Shown here piece after piece: positions 47,104-56,280 of a DNA stretch of 64,000 bases (the stretch's first letter is position 1; each line of letters opens with the position of its first letter). The DNA is from Paracoccus pantotrophus. GTDB taxonomy: Bacteria > Pseudomonadota > Alphaproteobacteria > Rhodobacterales > Rhodobacteraceae. Below the pieces are notes generated by a model, which did not search any database, was not told the DNA's origin, and worked only from the letters and a program-made list of their open reading frames with translations. The position numbers were made by a program, and so were the translations under genes. Location of the stretch: assembly GCF_008824185.1 (NCBI RefSeq), contig NZ_CP044426.1, positions 1,930,501-1,994,500 on the forward strand, in the 5' to 3' direction.

Positions 47104-50100
47104 ATGACGAATCGGATCAACAACGTCTTCTATATCGGAAACCGGCCCATCCTGGACACGGTGCAGGGCAACGGCATCATGGAAGGCGCCGCCGAATTGC
47201 TTGGCCGCTATGATCATGGCACTGGCTTTCAATACTACAATCTTCAGACCCAGCACGATCCATTGAACGTAGATGCGGTGCTGTGGACCAATGACTATCT
47301 CGCCGGCATATATCCTGGTGGACTCTATAACGAAGGTTTCGCGAATACGCCCAGCGGTGGTTTCAGCGAGCTGGATTCGCAGCAGCTTTTCTGGGCCGAT
47401 GTCACCTATGTCGATATCGACGGGTTGACCAAGACCATGACCAACGTCGCCATGAACGTCTATCAGACCGAGAATGGCGACACCTTCATGGTGCCCACCG
47501 CCGAGATCGTCGGCGGACCGGATCGGGCGGTGGTGGGCGACCCCGGCGAGACCATCCCCAGCATCCTGAGCGGCAAGAACATCCTTTCGGTCGAACTGAC
47601 CTCGATGCGCAACGACCTGATTGGCCAGGACAACGCGATCTACGACTGGGAATCCGTCCATGACACGGTGAAGGTGTTCTACCTTGGCAACAAGGACATC
47701 CTGGATACCATCCAAGGCAATGGCACGTTGGAGGGCGCCGCATCCTTGCTGGGCGGCTACAAGGCCGTCAACGGTGTGCCGGGCAACGGGCAGTTCACGT
47801 TCCACGAATTGTGGGTGGCACAAGACCCGCTCGCGCTGGACGATCTGATGGCGACCAACGATTACGGCGCAAGCGCCCTGGTCCCGGACGGCACCTATGA
47901 CGACGGTTTTGGCAATGCGCCCTCCGGCGGGCAGGGTGCCAGCAATTTCAGCGAAATCGACGGCCAGCAGCTTTTCTGGGGCAACGTCTATTATATCGAC
48001 GGCGCCGGAAACGAGCAGGTTCTGACAAACATCGCGCTCAGCGTCTATCAGCTGGAAAATGGCGACGTGTTTGCCGCACCCTCCGGCGACATCGTTGGCG
48101 GGGACGGCACGTTCGGCGATCCGGGAGAGCTGCTGCCCAGCAAGCTGGCCGGGCTCAAGATCTCGCGCATCGAACTGACGTCGCTGCGCAACGACGCGAT
48201 CGGCAAGGACAGCCTGCTTTTAGACTGGGAATCGCTGGACAGCACCACCACCCTGCATCCGGTCGAGGCAGCCACCGGCGATCCGCTCCGCAACACCAGC
48301 GACCAGAACGACCAGATCACCGGCCAGGTCGGCAGCACCGCCGTGACCGGCGGCCACGGGCTGGCGTTCTACATCGGCAACCGGCCCATCCTGGACACGG
48401 TCCAGGGCAACGGCGTGATGGAAGGGTCGTCGGCTCTGCTCGGCTATTATGGCCATGGGACCGGTTTCACCTATCAAGGTGTCCAACCCGTCCATCAGGT
48501 CATCGACCACCTGGTCGCGTCGAACGACTGGGGCGCCAGCGCCTCCGCGCCCGATGGAGCGCTGGACGAAGGTTTCCTTGGCGCCGACGGCACCTTCAGC
48601 GAACTCGACTCGCAGCAGTTGTTCTTTGGCAATGTCTATTACCGCGACATCGACGGAATCGAGAAGGTTCTGCAGAATGTCGCCTTCAACGCCTACCAAC
48701 TTGAAAACGGCGACACCTACGTCGCGCCGACCGCCGAAATCGTGGGCGGCGAGGGCAATCTGGTCGCCGGCGACGGCGGCATCATCCTGGCCAGCATCCT
48801 GAGCGGCAAGGACATTCTGGGTTTCGAACTGACCTCGGTCCGCCCCGACGCCATTGGCCAGGACAACCTCGTTTACGACTGGGAGGCGACCCATGATGTC
48901 GTGAATACCTTCTACCTTGGCAACAAGGAAATCCTCGACACCCATCAGGGCGACGGGACGATGGAAGAGGCAGCCCGGTTGCTGGGAAGCTATACCGGCA
49001 CGGCGGGGATGCCGGGCGACAACCAGTTCACGATCCATCAGCTCTGGGTCCGCCACGATCCTCTGGCGAATGACGGGCTTTTGGCTACGAACGACTACGG
49101 CGCCACCGCGACCAACCCCGACGGACTCTATGACGAGGGCTTCGCCAATACCCCCTCTGGCGGCCAGAACGGATCGAGCTTCAGCGAACTCGACTCGCAG
49201 CAGCTGTTCTGGGGCAACGTCTATTACATCGACGGCAATGGCCAGGAAAAGGTTCTGAACGATATCGCGCTGAACGTGTATCAGCTTGAAAACGGTGATG
49301 TCTTCGCGGTCCCGACCCACGAAATCGTTGGCGGAGACGGCACGTTCGGCGATCCGGGAGAGCTGCTGCCCAGCAAGCTGGCCGGGCTCAAGATCTCGCG
49401 CATCGAACTGACGTCGATGCGCAATGACGCGATCGGCAAGGACAGCCTGCTTTACGACTGGGAATCGCTGGATGCCGGCACCACGCTTCAGGAAGGGCGC
49501 GACGGCATCGTGGATGGCACCCCAGGCGACGACAACATGGGGCCCGGCTATACCGACCACCAGGGCGATCAGATCGACGGCACCGACGGGCTGGACGACA
49601 TCATCAAGGCGGGTGCGGGCAACGATACCGTCAACGGCGGCCTGGGCAACGACCACATCGAAGGCGGCGAGGGCAACGACAGCCTGGACGGCAGAGATGG
49701 CAACGACTCGCTCTATGGCGGCGCCGGCAATGACTCGCTCTATGGCGGCAGCGGCGACGACTTGCTCGATGGCGGCGATGGCGACGACTACCTGACCGGC
49801 GCCACTGGCAACGACACGCTGATCGGCGGTGCGGGCGACGACACGCTGGAGGGCGGTACGGGCGACGATTCTCTGGACGGTGGCCTGGGCAACGACACCT
49901 TGCGGGGCTCCGACGGCAACGACACGCTGATCGGCGGCGATGGCAACGACAGCCTGCACGGCGGGGCCGACAACGATATCCTGGACGGCGGTGCGGGCGA
50001 CGACACGCTGACTGGTGGCACGGGCTCGGATACGCTGACCGGCGGCGCGGGCGCCGACCGCTTCGTGGTCGACGCCGACGGCGACGTGATCACCGATTTC

Positions 50101-53004
50101 GACGCCGTGACCGGCGTCGGCGACGGGTTGGAGGACAACAACGACTTCGTCAACCTCAGCCCCTGGTACAATCCCGACACGCTGAAAGCCTGGAACACCG
50201 CCAACCCGGGACAGACCTATGCCACACCGCTGCAATGGCTGCGGGCTGACCAGAGCGACGGCAGCCTTGCGGCGGTGGGCGGACTGCGCATCATGAACGG
50301 CGGCAACCCGGTCCCCGCCAGCCTGCTGACGACCGAGAATACCGGCGTCGTGGACACCGATGGCATCGTGGATGGCACCCCAGGCGACGACAACATGGGG
50401 CCCGGCTATACCGACCACCAGGGCGATCAGATCGACGGCACCGACGGGCTGGACGACATCATCAAGGCGGGAGAGGGCAACGATACCGTCAACGGCGGGG
50501 CCGGCAACGACCGCATCGAAGGCGGCGAGGGCAACGACAGCCTGGACGGCGGCGAAGGCAACGACACGCTCGATGGCGGGGCCGGCAATGACACCCTGAT
50601 CGGGGGCGAAGGCAACGACTCTCTCGATGGTGGCGACGGCGACGACCTGCTCGATGGCGGGCACGGCAACGACTCGCTGGAGGGTGGCGAAGGCGACGAC
50701 GTCCTGCTGGGCAACGACGGCAACGACACCTTGATCGGCGCTGGCGGCAACGACACGCTCAATGGCGGCAACGGCCATGACTCGCTGGAGGGTGGCGAAG
50801 GAAACGACCTGCTGGACGGCGGCGACGGCAACGACACCCTGCTGGGCGGTGACGGCAACGACACGCTGATCGGTGGCGACGGCGACGACTCGCTCGATGG
50901 TGGAGCTGGCGACGATTCGCTCGGTGGCGGCGCGGGCCATGACACCCTGCTGGGCGGCGACGGCAACGACACGCTGCACGGCGGCGACGGCAACGACCTG
51001 CTCGAAGGCGGCACTGGCGATGACTCGCTCGACGGCGGTGTCGGCAACGACACGCTGATCGGCGGCGACGGCAACGACACGCTGGTCGGCGGCGAGAGCG
51101 AAGACTCGCTGGTCGGCGGCGAAGGTAACGATATTCTCGTGGGCGATTCCGGTCATGACACCTTGCTCGGCGGCGCCGGCAAGGACTCGCTCTATGGCGG
51201 CACCGGCAACGACTTGCTCGATGGTGGCGATGACGACGACTACCTGTTCGGCAGCAATGGCAACGACACCCTGATCGGCGGTGCAGGCAATGACCTGCTG
51301 AACGGCGGTGCGGGCGACGACTCGCTGGACGGCGGCCTGGGCAACGACACCTTGCTGGGCGGCGACCACAATGACACGCTGCGCGGCGGCGAGGGAGACG
51401 ACTCGCTCGATGGTGGCACTGGCGACGACCTGCTGGAGGGCGGTGCCGGCAACGACACCCTGCTGGGCAACGATGGCAAGGATACGTTGCTGGGTGGCAA
51501 CGGCCACGACCTGCTGGATGGCGGTCTGGACGATGACTCTCTGGACGGCGGTGACGGCAATGACACGCTGATCGGAGGGGCCGGCAATGACACGCTGATC
51601 GGTGGCAATGGCGACGATTCGCTCGACGGTGGTGAAGGCAACGACCAGCTTTTCGCTGGCGAGGGCAACAACACCCTGACGGGCGGCGCCGGCAACGACA
51701 CGCTGATCAGCGGCAACGGCAACGACACGCTTTACGGCGGCGAGGGCGACGATTACCTTGATGCCGGCCATGGCAACAACCTCATCGATGGCGGGGACGG
51801 CGACGACTACCTGATCGGCCGCTCGGAAAACGACACGCTTTACGGCGGCGCCGGCAACGATACGCTGTTCGCGGGCACCGGCGACGACTTCCTTGACGGC
51901 GGCGAAGGCGACGATGTCCTGGATGCCAGTGGCGGCAACGACACGCTGATCGGCGGCGATGGCAACGACAGGCTGCACGGCGGGGCCGACAACGATATCC
52001 TGGACGGCGGCACCGGCAACGACACGCTGATCGGCGGCAAGGGCTCGGATACGCTGACCGGTGGTGCGGGCGCCGACCGCTTCGTCGTCGATGACGGCGG
52101 CGACCTGATCACCGATTTCGACGCCGTTACCGGCATCGGGGACGGTCAGGCCGACAACAACGACTTCGTCGACCTTGCCGCCTTCTACAACGATACCACG
52201 CTGGCAGCCTGGAATGCCGCCAATCCGGGGCAGACCTACAAGAACGCCCTGCACTGGCTGCGCGCGGATCAGGACGACGGCGTGCTGGATGCGGTCGGCG
52301 GGCTGCGCATCCTGGACGGTGCCGGCAATCCCGTCCAGGCCAGCCAGCTGACCACGGAAAACACCGGCGTCGTCTGCTTCCTGCGCGGCACCCTGATCAA
52401 GACCGAGGATGGCGAGATTCCCGTCGAGAAGCTGGAACCCGGCATGAAAGTCATGACGCTGGACCACGGCTACAAGGAGCTTTCCTGGATCGGCAAACGC
52501 GTGCTTTCGGCCGAGGAACTGGCCGAACAGCCCAAGCTGCGCCCGATCCGCATCCGCGCCGAGGCCCTGGGCGAGAACCTGCCCGAGCGCGACCTGATCG
52601 TCTCGCCCCAGCACCGGGTGCTGCTGCGCTCGGTCGTGGCGCGGCGGATGGTCGGCGAGGCCGAGGTCCTACTGGCCGCGCGGCACCTGCTGGGTCTGGA
52701 CGGCGTCGAGGTGGTCGAGGACATGCAGGAAGTGGAATACTGGCACTTCATGTTCGACCGGCACGAGGTGGTCTTCTCGAACGGTGCGCCCACGGAAAGC
52801 CTGTTCACCGGCCCCGAGGCGATGAAGGCGCTGGGGCCGGAGGCGCGGGAAGAGATCTTCACGCTCTTCCCGGAACTGGCCCGGCCCGAACGCGAGGCGC
52901 CGATCGCGGCCCGGCTGCTGCTGCGCGGCCGGCAGGGGCGGCACCTGGTGCAACGCTTGGTCACCAATGGCAAGCAACCGTTCACTTGGGGCAAGGTGGG
53001 CTGA
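47104..53004 (+). CDS. Giant RTX surface/secreted protein with C-terminal Hint autoprocessing domain
   Basis: A 1,966-residue protein without a Sec signal. Residues about 4-790 hold four copies of a roughly 185-residue module arranged A-B-linker-A'-B'; each has YLGN/YIGNRP(I)LDT near the start and IGQDN/IGKDS...YDWE at the end. Two blocks of GG-x-G-x-D-x-L calcium-binding nonapeptides follow (about 830-985 and 1115-1660). Each block is closed by a similar segment (DRFVVD...DNNDFV...TTENTGVV). The second TTENTGVV runs into Cys1758, the first residue of a Hint domain (CFLRGTLIKTEDGEIPVEKL, then IVSPQHRVLL and YWHFMFDRHEVV), which in relatives cleaves the chain at this Cys. Export by type I secretion is inferred; no T1SS genes are in the window. 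Confidence 0.93.
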   Translation: MTNRINNVFYIGNRPILDTVQGNGIMEGAAELLGRYDHGTGFQYYNLQTQHDPLNVDAVLWTNDYLAGIYPGGLYNEGFANTPSGGFSELDSQQLFWADVTYVDIDGLTKTMTNVAMNVYQTENGDTFMVPTAEIVGGPDRAVVGDPGETIPSILSGKNILSVELTSMRNDLIGQDNAIYDWESVHDTVKVFYLGNKDILDTIQGNGTLEGAASLLGGYKAVNGVPGNGQFTFHELWVAQDPLALDDLMATNDYGASALVPDGTYDDGFGNAPSGGQGASNFSEIDGQQLFWGNVYYIDGAGNEQVLTNIALSVYQLENGDVFAAPSGDIVGGDGTFGDPGELLPSKLAGLKISRIELTSLRNDAIGKDSLLLDWESLDSTTTLHPVEAATGDPLRNTSDQNDQITGQVGSTAVTGGHGLAFYIGNRPILDTVQGNGVMEGSSALLGYYGHGTGFTYQGVQPVHQVIDHLVASNDWGASASAPDGALDEGFLGADGTFSELDSQQLFFGNVYYRDIDGIEKVLQNVAFNAYQLENGDTYVAPTAEIVGGEGNLVAGDGGIILASILSGKDILGFELTSVRPDAIGQDNLVYDWEATHDVVNTFYLGNKEILDTHQGDGTMEEAARLLGSYTGTAGMPGDNQFTIHQLWVRHDPLANDGLLATNDYGATATNPDGLYDEGFANTPSGGQNGSSFSELDSQQLFWGNVYYIDGNGQEKVLNDIALNVYQLENGDVFAVPTHEIVGGDGTFGDPGELLPSKLAGLKISRIELTSMRNDAIGKDSLLYDWESLDAGTTLQEGRDGIVDGTPGDDNMGPGYTDHQGDQIDGTDGLDDIIKAGAGNDTVNGGLGNDHIEGGEGNDSLDGRDGNDSLYGGAGNDSLYGGSGDDLLDGGDGDDYLTGATGNDTLIGGAGDDTLEGGTGDDSLDGGLGNDTLRGSDGNDTLIGGDGNDSLHGGADNDILDGGAGDDTLTGGTGSDTLTGGAGADRFVVDADGDVITDFDAVTGVGDGLEDNNDFVNLSPWYNPDTLKAWNTANPGQTYATPLQWLRADQSDGSLAAVGGLRIMNGGNPVPASLLTTENTGVVDTDGIVDGTPGDDNMGPGYTDHQGDQIDGTDGLDDIIKAGEGNDTVNGGAGNDRIEGGEGNDSLDGGEGNDTLDGGAGNDTLIGGEGNDSLDGGDGDDLLDGGHGNDSLEGGEGDDVLLGNDGNDTLIGAGGNDTLNGGNGHDSLEGGEGNDLLDGGDGNDTLLGGDGNDTLIGGDGDDSLDGGAGDDSLGGGAGHDTLLGGDGNDTLHGGDGNDLLEGGTGDDSLDGGVGNDTLIGGDGNDTLVGGESEDSLVGGEGNDILVGDSGHDTLLGGAGKDSLYGGTGNDLLDGGDDDDYLFGSNGNDTLIGGAGNDLLNGGAGDDSLDGGLGNDTLLGGDHNDTLRGGEGDDSLDGGTGDDLLEGGAGNDTLLGNDGKDTLLGGNGHDLLDGGLDDDSLDGGDGNDTLIGGAGNDTLIGGNGDDSLDGGEGNDQLFAGEGNNTLTGGAGNDTLISGNGNDTLYGGEGDDYLDAGHGNNLIDGGDGDDYLIGRSENDTLYGGAGNDTLFAGTGDDFLDGGEGDDVLDASGGNDTLIGGDGNDRLHGGADNDILDGGTGNDTLIGGKGSDTLTGGAGADRFVVDDGGDLITDFDAVTGIGDGQADNNDFVDLAAFYNDTTLAAWNAANPGQTYKNALHWLRADQDDGVLDAVGGLRILDGAGNPVQASQLTTENTGVVCFLRGTLIKTEDGEIPVEKLEPGMKVMTLDHGYKELSWIGKRVLSAEELAEQPKLRPIRIRAEALGENLPERDLIVSPQHRVLLRSVVARRMVGEAEVLLAARHLLGLDGVEVVEDMQEVEYWHFMFDRHEVVFSNGAPTESLFTGPEAMKALGPEAREEIFTLFPELARPEREAPIAARLLLRGRQGRHLVQRLVTNGKQPFTWGKVG
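47113..49490 (+). repeat. Four-module N-terminal repeat of the RTX gene, organised (A-B)x2
   Basis: Modules lie at about 47113-47655 (A), 47656-48250 (B), 48361-48885 (A') and 48886-49490 (B'). A resembles A' and B resembles B' more than A resembles B. Parts of B and B' are identical at DNA level over about 80 bases (from 48107 and from 49339). Confidence 0.85.
49501..50355 (+). repeat. RTX block 1 with closing segment
   Basis: Tandem GG-x-G-x-D-x-L nonapeptide repeats, closed by the DRFVVD to TTENTGVV segment. The opening 110 bases (49501-49613) recur almost unchanged at 50360-50472. Confidence 0.85.
50360..52374 (+). repeat. RTX block 2 with closing segment
   Basis: A longer run of about 60 calcium-binding nonapeptides, again closed by a DRFVVD to TTENTGVV segment, ending exactly at the Hint cysteine codon (52375). 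Periodic 27-base units are obvious in the DNA. Confidence 0.85.
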
Positions 53005-53355
53005 TGCTGACCGGGGCGGGCCTGCGGCCATGCCCCGGACCATGGCGACCAGGCGGTCGGAGGGGACGGAAACAGCCGTCGCGCCGACCGCAAGGCCCTG
53101 GCGGTGGCCGAGCAGCGCCGACAGGGCCCCAATCCCCGCAGCGGCAGGACCATCTTGCCGTTTGGCGCAAGAACAAGAAGGCCGGCAGCCCCGCCCCGCG
53201 CGGGGCGGTGCTGGATCGGATGCTTTGACACGTCACGGTGCGAACCGGTTGCGGCGCCTCGCTCGCATCGCCTCGGGGCGGCGAGCGACGCGGCGTGGCG
53301 GACCGCGGCCGGAAGGGAACAGATCCGCAAAGGCGATACGGAACCGGAGGCAACC
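53005..53355. other. Spacer between the RTX gene and the Hint-like gene
   Basis: GC-rich, with short frames on both strands but none with family features. A GC palindrome lies around 53190-53210 without a T-run. A GGAGG site at its right end serves the next gene. Confidence 0.5.
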
Positions 53356-53781
53356 ATGCTTGCAGAACACATCCCCGTTCAGGTCCGCCGCAGCGGGACC
53401 ATGGTGCCCGTGCAATCCCTGCGCGTCGGAGATATGCTTTTCGATCCGCTTTCCGGCGATCATGTCGAGATCCTTGACATTTTCTGCAACTGCTCGCCGG
53501 ACATGCCGGGCCTGCTGTTCGGCATCGCGCAGGGTCGCCTGGGGTCGGGCCGCTCCTCGCACGGGGTTGCGGTCTCGCTGCACTGGCAGGTTCCGGTTCC
53601 GGGAATGCCGGACGGGGACGAGAACCCGGCCTGCCTCGACAGGCCGACCGCCGAGCGGCTTGACATCCGGCTGCCAGAGGATGCCACGCTGTTCGCCATC
53701 TTTCCCGAACGCGACTGCTTCATGATGTCCTGCGGTTTCTGTTTGCGCGTGTTGGCGCCCTATCCATCCCCTTTGCACTGA
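53356..53781 (+). CDS. Small Hint-like protein lacking an obvious catalytic Cys
   Basis: A 141-residue protein starting MLAEHIPVQVRRSGTMVPVQ. The stretch VPVQSLRVGDMLFDPLSGDH resembles the second strand region of Hint domains (pattern PVE-L-xGD-V) as found in the RTX protein just upstream. No cysteine occupies the expected first position, so self-cleavage is unlikely. It could be a decayed or regulatory Hint homologue. The Cys-rich end (CFMMSCGFCLRV) is unusual. GGAGG precedes the start; the next gene follows after 12 bases. Confidence 0.5.
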   Translation: MLAEHIPVQVRRSGTMVPVQSLRVGDMLFDPLSGDHVEILDIFCNCSPDMPGLLFGIAQGRLGSGRSSHGVAVSLHWQVPVPGMPDGDENPACLDRPTAERLDIRLPEDATLFAIFPERDCFMMSCGFCLRVLAPYPSPLH

Positions 53782-53793
53782 AGGAACCGCGCC

Positions 53794-54093
53794 ATGGAAA
53801 AGTGCTTGCAGGATCCTCTCTGCCGATACGAAATCATTCACGAGGGCGGCTTTCCGACCGGGATCGTCATCCTTGCGATTCTGACGGCCCTGGCGGCCGC
53901 AGGGCTGGTCTGGCTGGTGGGCGGGGGGCTGCTGTGGATCATCGCCACCTATTGCCTGACCGGATCGGTGGCGCTGCTGGCGCTGGCCTGGTATCACGCC
54001 AGCCATTCCCCCGGCGATCACGCCTGCCCATGCGGCAGCCTTGAGGCCGAAGGCCCGCCCTGCCGCACCCTCGCCAGGGGTCGATCCCGCTAA
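53794..54093 (+). CDS. Small two-helix membrane protein
   Basis: A 99-residue protein starting MEKCLQDPLCRYEIIHEGGF, with two hydrophobic helices (TGIVILAILTALAAAGLVWL and LLWIIATYCLTGSVALLALA) and a polar Cys-containing tail. It lies 12 bases after the Hint-like gene, probably in the same transcript. Family not recognised. Confidence 0.62.
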   Translation: MEKCLQDPLCRYEIIHEGGFPTGIVILAILTALAAAGLVWLVGGGLLWIIATYCLTGSVALLALAWYHASHSPGDHACPCGSLEAEGPPCRTLARGRSR

Positions 54094-54523
54094 CGCACCG
54101 CCAAGCAGGGTCAATGCCCGGCGCTGCGCACGGCTTCGGGTGCATCGGCCCGTGACCCGGCACCGGGCGCAGAGCCTTGCCCCCGCCCTGTCTTCCCCCT
54201 GCCCCATCACGGGATGCGCGATCCTCGCAGGGCCCCGGCCCGGTCAGCCCTTGTCCCCGGCCGCTGCACGCAGCTTCGGCCCCCGGAAAGCCGCAGGGCC
54301 GAGCCGAGACCCGGCCCGAAGGTCGCGCCGATATCCCGCACCAGCTTTTCCCGAGCGGCCAGGGCCGTATTGATGCTGCTGGCGCCCCTGCCCGTCGCGG
54401 CGGCGGCGGACAAGGCATTTCGCGCCGCCTTTCACCCAAACGGGTGAAGACAGGCCCCGTGCCCGGCCCTGTAATCGGCACTGGGCCTTGCGCCCGTAGT
54501 TCCAGATTTTCATGGAGGGTTTC
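54094..54523. other. Region without a convincing gene
   Basis: 430 bases of high GC. Short frames exist on both strands but lack family features, and none keeps typical codon use throughout. A signal-peptide-like stretch near 54370-54440 ends after 24 codons. The promoter of the lipoprotein gene is probably here. Confidence 0.5.
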
Positions 54524-55189
54524 ATGCAGATGGCCAAAATCTTCAGCGGCGTCCTGGTCACGTCAATCACCCTTGCGCTGGCGGGCTGCGGCGGCGGCAG
54601 CGGGTCCGGAAGCGCCGGCGCACCCGGCGGGGGCAGCGGCGGCGGCGGCGGCGGTGGGGGTGGTGGCGGCACAGCCGACGGCCAGACCTTCCTTGACCAT
54701 GACGGGCCGATGATGGAGATGGTGGAACGCACCGAAAGCCTTGCACAGACGGGCACCGGCGCCATGCCGACGACCGGCAGCGCGACCTATGACGGCTATG
54801 CCTTCGTGGAAATGAACATGACCGGCGGCTCGGTCGATGTCGGCGATCCCGGATACGAGGCCGCGATCGGCAAGATCGCCCTCAATGCGAATTTCGCCAA
54901 CAGCAGCGTTTCCGGGCAAATCCACGAGGTCGGCGTCGAGGACGGGCCCACCCTGACCGGTAGCCTGCCGATCACCGGCGGCAGCATCAGCGGCAGCGGC
55001 ATGTCGGGCCGGGCGGCGGGCACCCTTGGCGGTGGCGACCGAGGCGACATCGGCCTTGACCTTGTCCTGGATGGGACGTTCCGGGGCAGCAATGCCGAGG
55101 TCGTCCGGGGAAACATCACCGGCACGGTCGAATATGACGGCGCCACCGGCACGGTCTTTGGCGACAGCGGCTTCGTCGCTGAACGCTGA
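54524..55189 (+). CDS. TbpB-like surface lipoprotein
   Basis: A 221-residue lipoprotein: signal peptide and lipobox LALAGC (Cys about residue 21), then a Gly/Ser linker of nearly 30 residues (poly-Gly from GGCGGC repeats), then a beta-rich domain. The end, GTVFGDSGFVAER, resembles the last strand of the eight-stranded barrel of transferrin-binding-protein-B-like surface lipoproteins (pattern GAFGA-R). Such proteins are flipped to the cell surface by Slam, and a Slam-like gene follows 8 bases later. ATG 54524 has a GGAGGG site. Ligand unknown. Confidence 0.75.
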   Translation: MQMAKIFSGVLVTSITLALAGCGGGSGSGSAGAPGGGSGGGGGGGGGGGTADGQTFLDHDGPMMEMVERTESLAQTGTGAMPTTGSATYDGYAFVEMNMTGGSVDVGDPGYEAAIGKIALNANFANSSVSGQIHEVGVEDGPTLTGSLPITGGSISGSGMSGRAAGTLGGGDRGDIGLDLVLDGTFRGSNAEVVRGNITGTVEYDGATGTVFGDSGFVAER

Positions 55190-55197
55190 CCCGCCGA

Positions 55198-56250
55198 ATG
55201 CCGCGCGCATCGCGAAAGGCTGGCTGGCGAACCTGGGCCTTGGCAGCCTGCCTGTTGCCCTGCCTGGCGTTGCCGGCCTGGGCGCAGCAGCCCGACCGGA
55301 CCGAGGCAGCCCTGCTGTCCGGTTCCCCCCGGCTGGCGGCCTTTGCGCTGATGCGCGACCGTCCCGCCGGGCAGGCGCCGCTGCTGGCACGGTTGCTGCA
55401 CCAGGAAGGGATGCTGCGCGACGGGCGCCCGGCACCGGCCCTGCTGTCGCGACATCTCACGGCCCGGCCGTTGCTGCGATGGGATGACAATATCAACGGC
55501 GGCATTCCCGGCGAAACCCTGACCGTCGGCGGGATCGACCTGACGGTCAGCCCGGAAAGCCGCGCCCGCGGCGGACTGGTCCTGGGCCTTGCCGCCTCTG
55601 GCAACGCCCGGTACCGGCTGGCTCCGGGCCGCGTGCTGCGGCTGGCCGGTCAGGCGACGGCGGTCTATTCGCCGCGGCATGACCTTTCGCGCCAGGATCT
55701 GGGGCTGGGGGCCTGCGTGGCGCAGCACCTGGGCGAATGGCGCTTTGTCGATCTGTGCGGCGGCTACGCCTTTGGCCGGACGGATCTGTCCAACAGCCAC
55801 CTGGCCTGGACCGGCCTGCGCGGCAGCGGGCTTTTCGAGATGGCGGGCGGTCTGCACGAGCTGTCCCTGGGCCTGCGGCAGACCTGGCGCAAGGATTATC
55901 GCCAGGCCTTTGCGGATCTGTCGCTCGATAGCGCCCTTTCCGGGATCGGCGCGGTCGGGCTTCGGCTTTCCGCCGGCGAAAGGGTCGACGGCCATAACGC
56001 CATCCGCTACCGGGCGGGGCTGTCGCTGACCCGCCCGATCAGGAAGCGGCCCGTGACCTTCGGCATCGGCTGGCAGCGGGAAGAGGGCTCCACCCTTTTC
56101 GGAACGCCGCGGCGGGACGATATTCGCACGCTGGGCATCGAGTTCGGGCTGACGCCGAAACTCACCCTGCTGCTTGCGGGCCAGCATCGAAGCTCAACGG
56201 TTCCGATGTATGACGAAAACCGGATCATGCTGGATATGCGCTGGCGCTGA
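55198..56250 (+). CDS. Slam-like outer-membrane protein (surface lipoprotein assembly modifier, DUF560)
   Basis: A 350-residue exported protein (signal ALAACLLPCLALPAWA). Residues about 30-85 are helical, a short version of the Slam N-terminal TPR-like region. From about residue 88 (ARPLLRWDDNINGG, the typical Slam barrel start) to the end the sequence alternates in the manner of amphipathic beta strands, ending in DENRIMLDMRWR, with a terminal aromatic-Arg. Slam inserts partner lipoproteins into the outer leaflet. It is coupled to the lipoprotein gene, probably its client. The N-terminal domain is shorter than in Neisseria Slam. Confidence 0.75.
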   Translation: MPRASRKAGWRTWALAACLLPCLALPAWAQQPDRTEAALLSGSPRLAAFALMRDRPAGQAPLLARLLHQEGMLRDGRPAPALLSRHLTARPLLRWDDNINGGIPGETLTVGGIDLTVSPESRARGGLVLGLAASGNARYRLAPGRVLRLAGQATAVYSPRHDLSRQDLGLGACVAQHLGEWRFVDLCGGYAFGRTDLSNSHLAWTGLRGSGLFEMAGGLHELSLGLRQTWRKDYRQAFADLSLDSALSGIGAVGLRLSAGERVDGHNAIRYRAGLSLTRPIRKRPVTFGIGWQREEGSTLFGTPRRDDIRTLGIEFGLTPKLTLLLAGQHRSSTVPMYDENRIMLDMRWR

Positions 56251-56280
56251 TCGGCCGCCAAAGCACCACGGCCCAGCGCC

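Noticed and set aside
49600..52080. Regular repeats that might suggest a CRISPR array
   Set aside because: The period is 27 bases (9 residues), the units are imperfect and coding, and there are no unique spacers or cas genes.
48220..52614. A 1,464-codon open frame on the minus strand across the RTX repeats
   Set aside because: It is the antisense of periodic GG-x-G-x-D repeats in high-GC DNA, which keeps the opposite frame open. Its translation is a monotonous Val/Ala/Gln repeat with no domain, and the plus strand protein is clearly real.
54041..54511. Several short frames on both strands before the lipoprotein gene
   Set aside because: None has a conserved motif, a good start or consistent codon use; they are expected by chance in GC-rich DNA.
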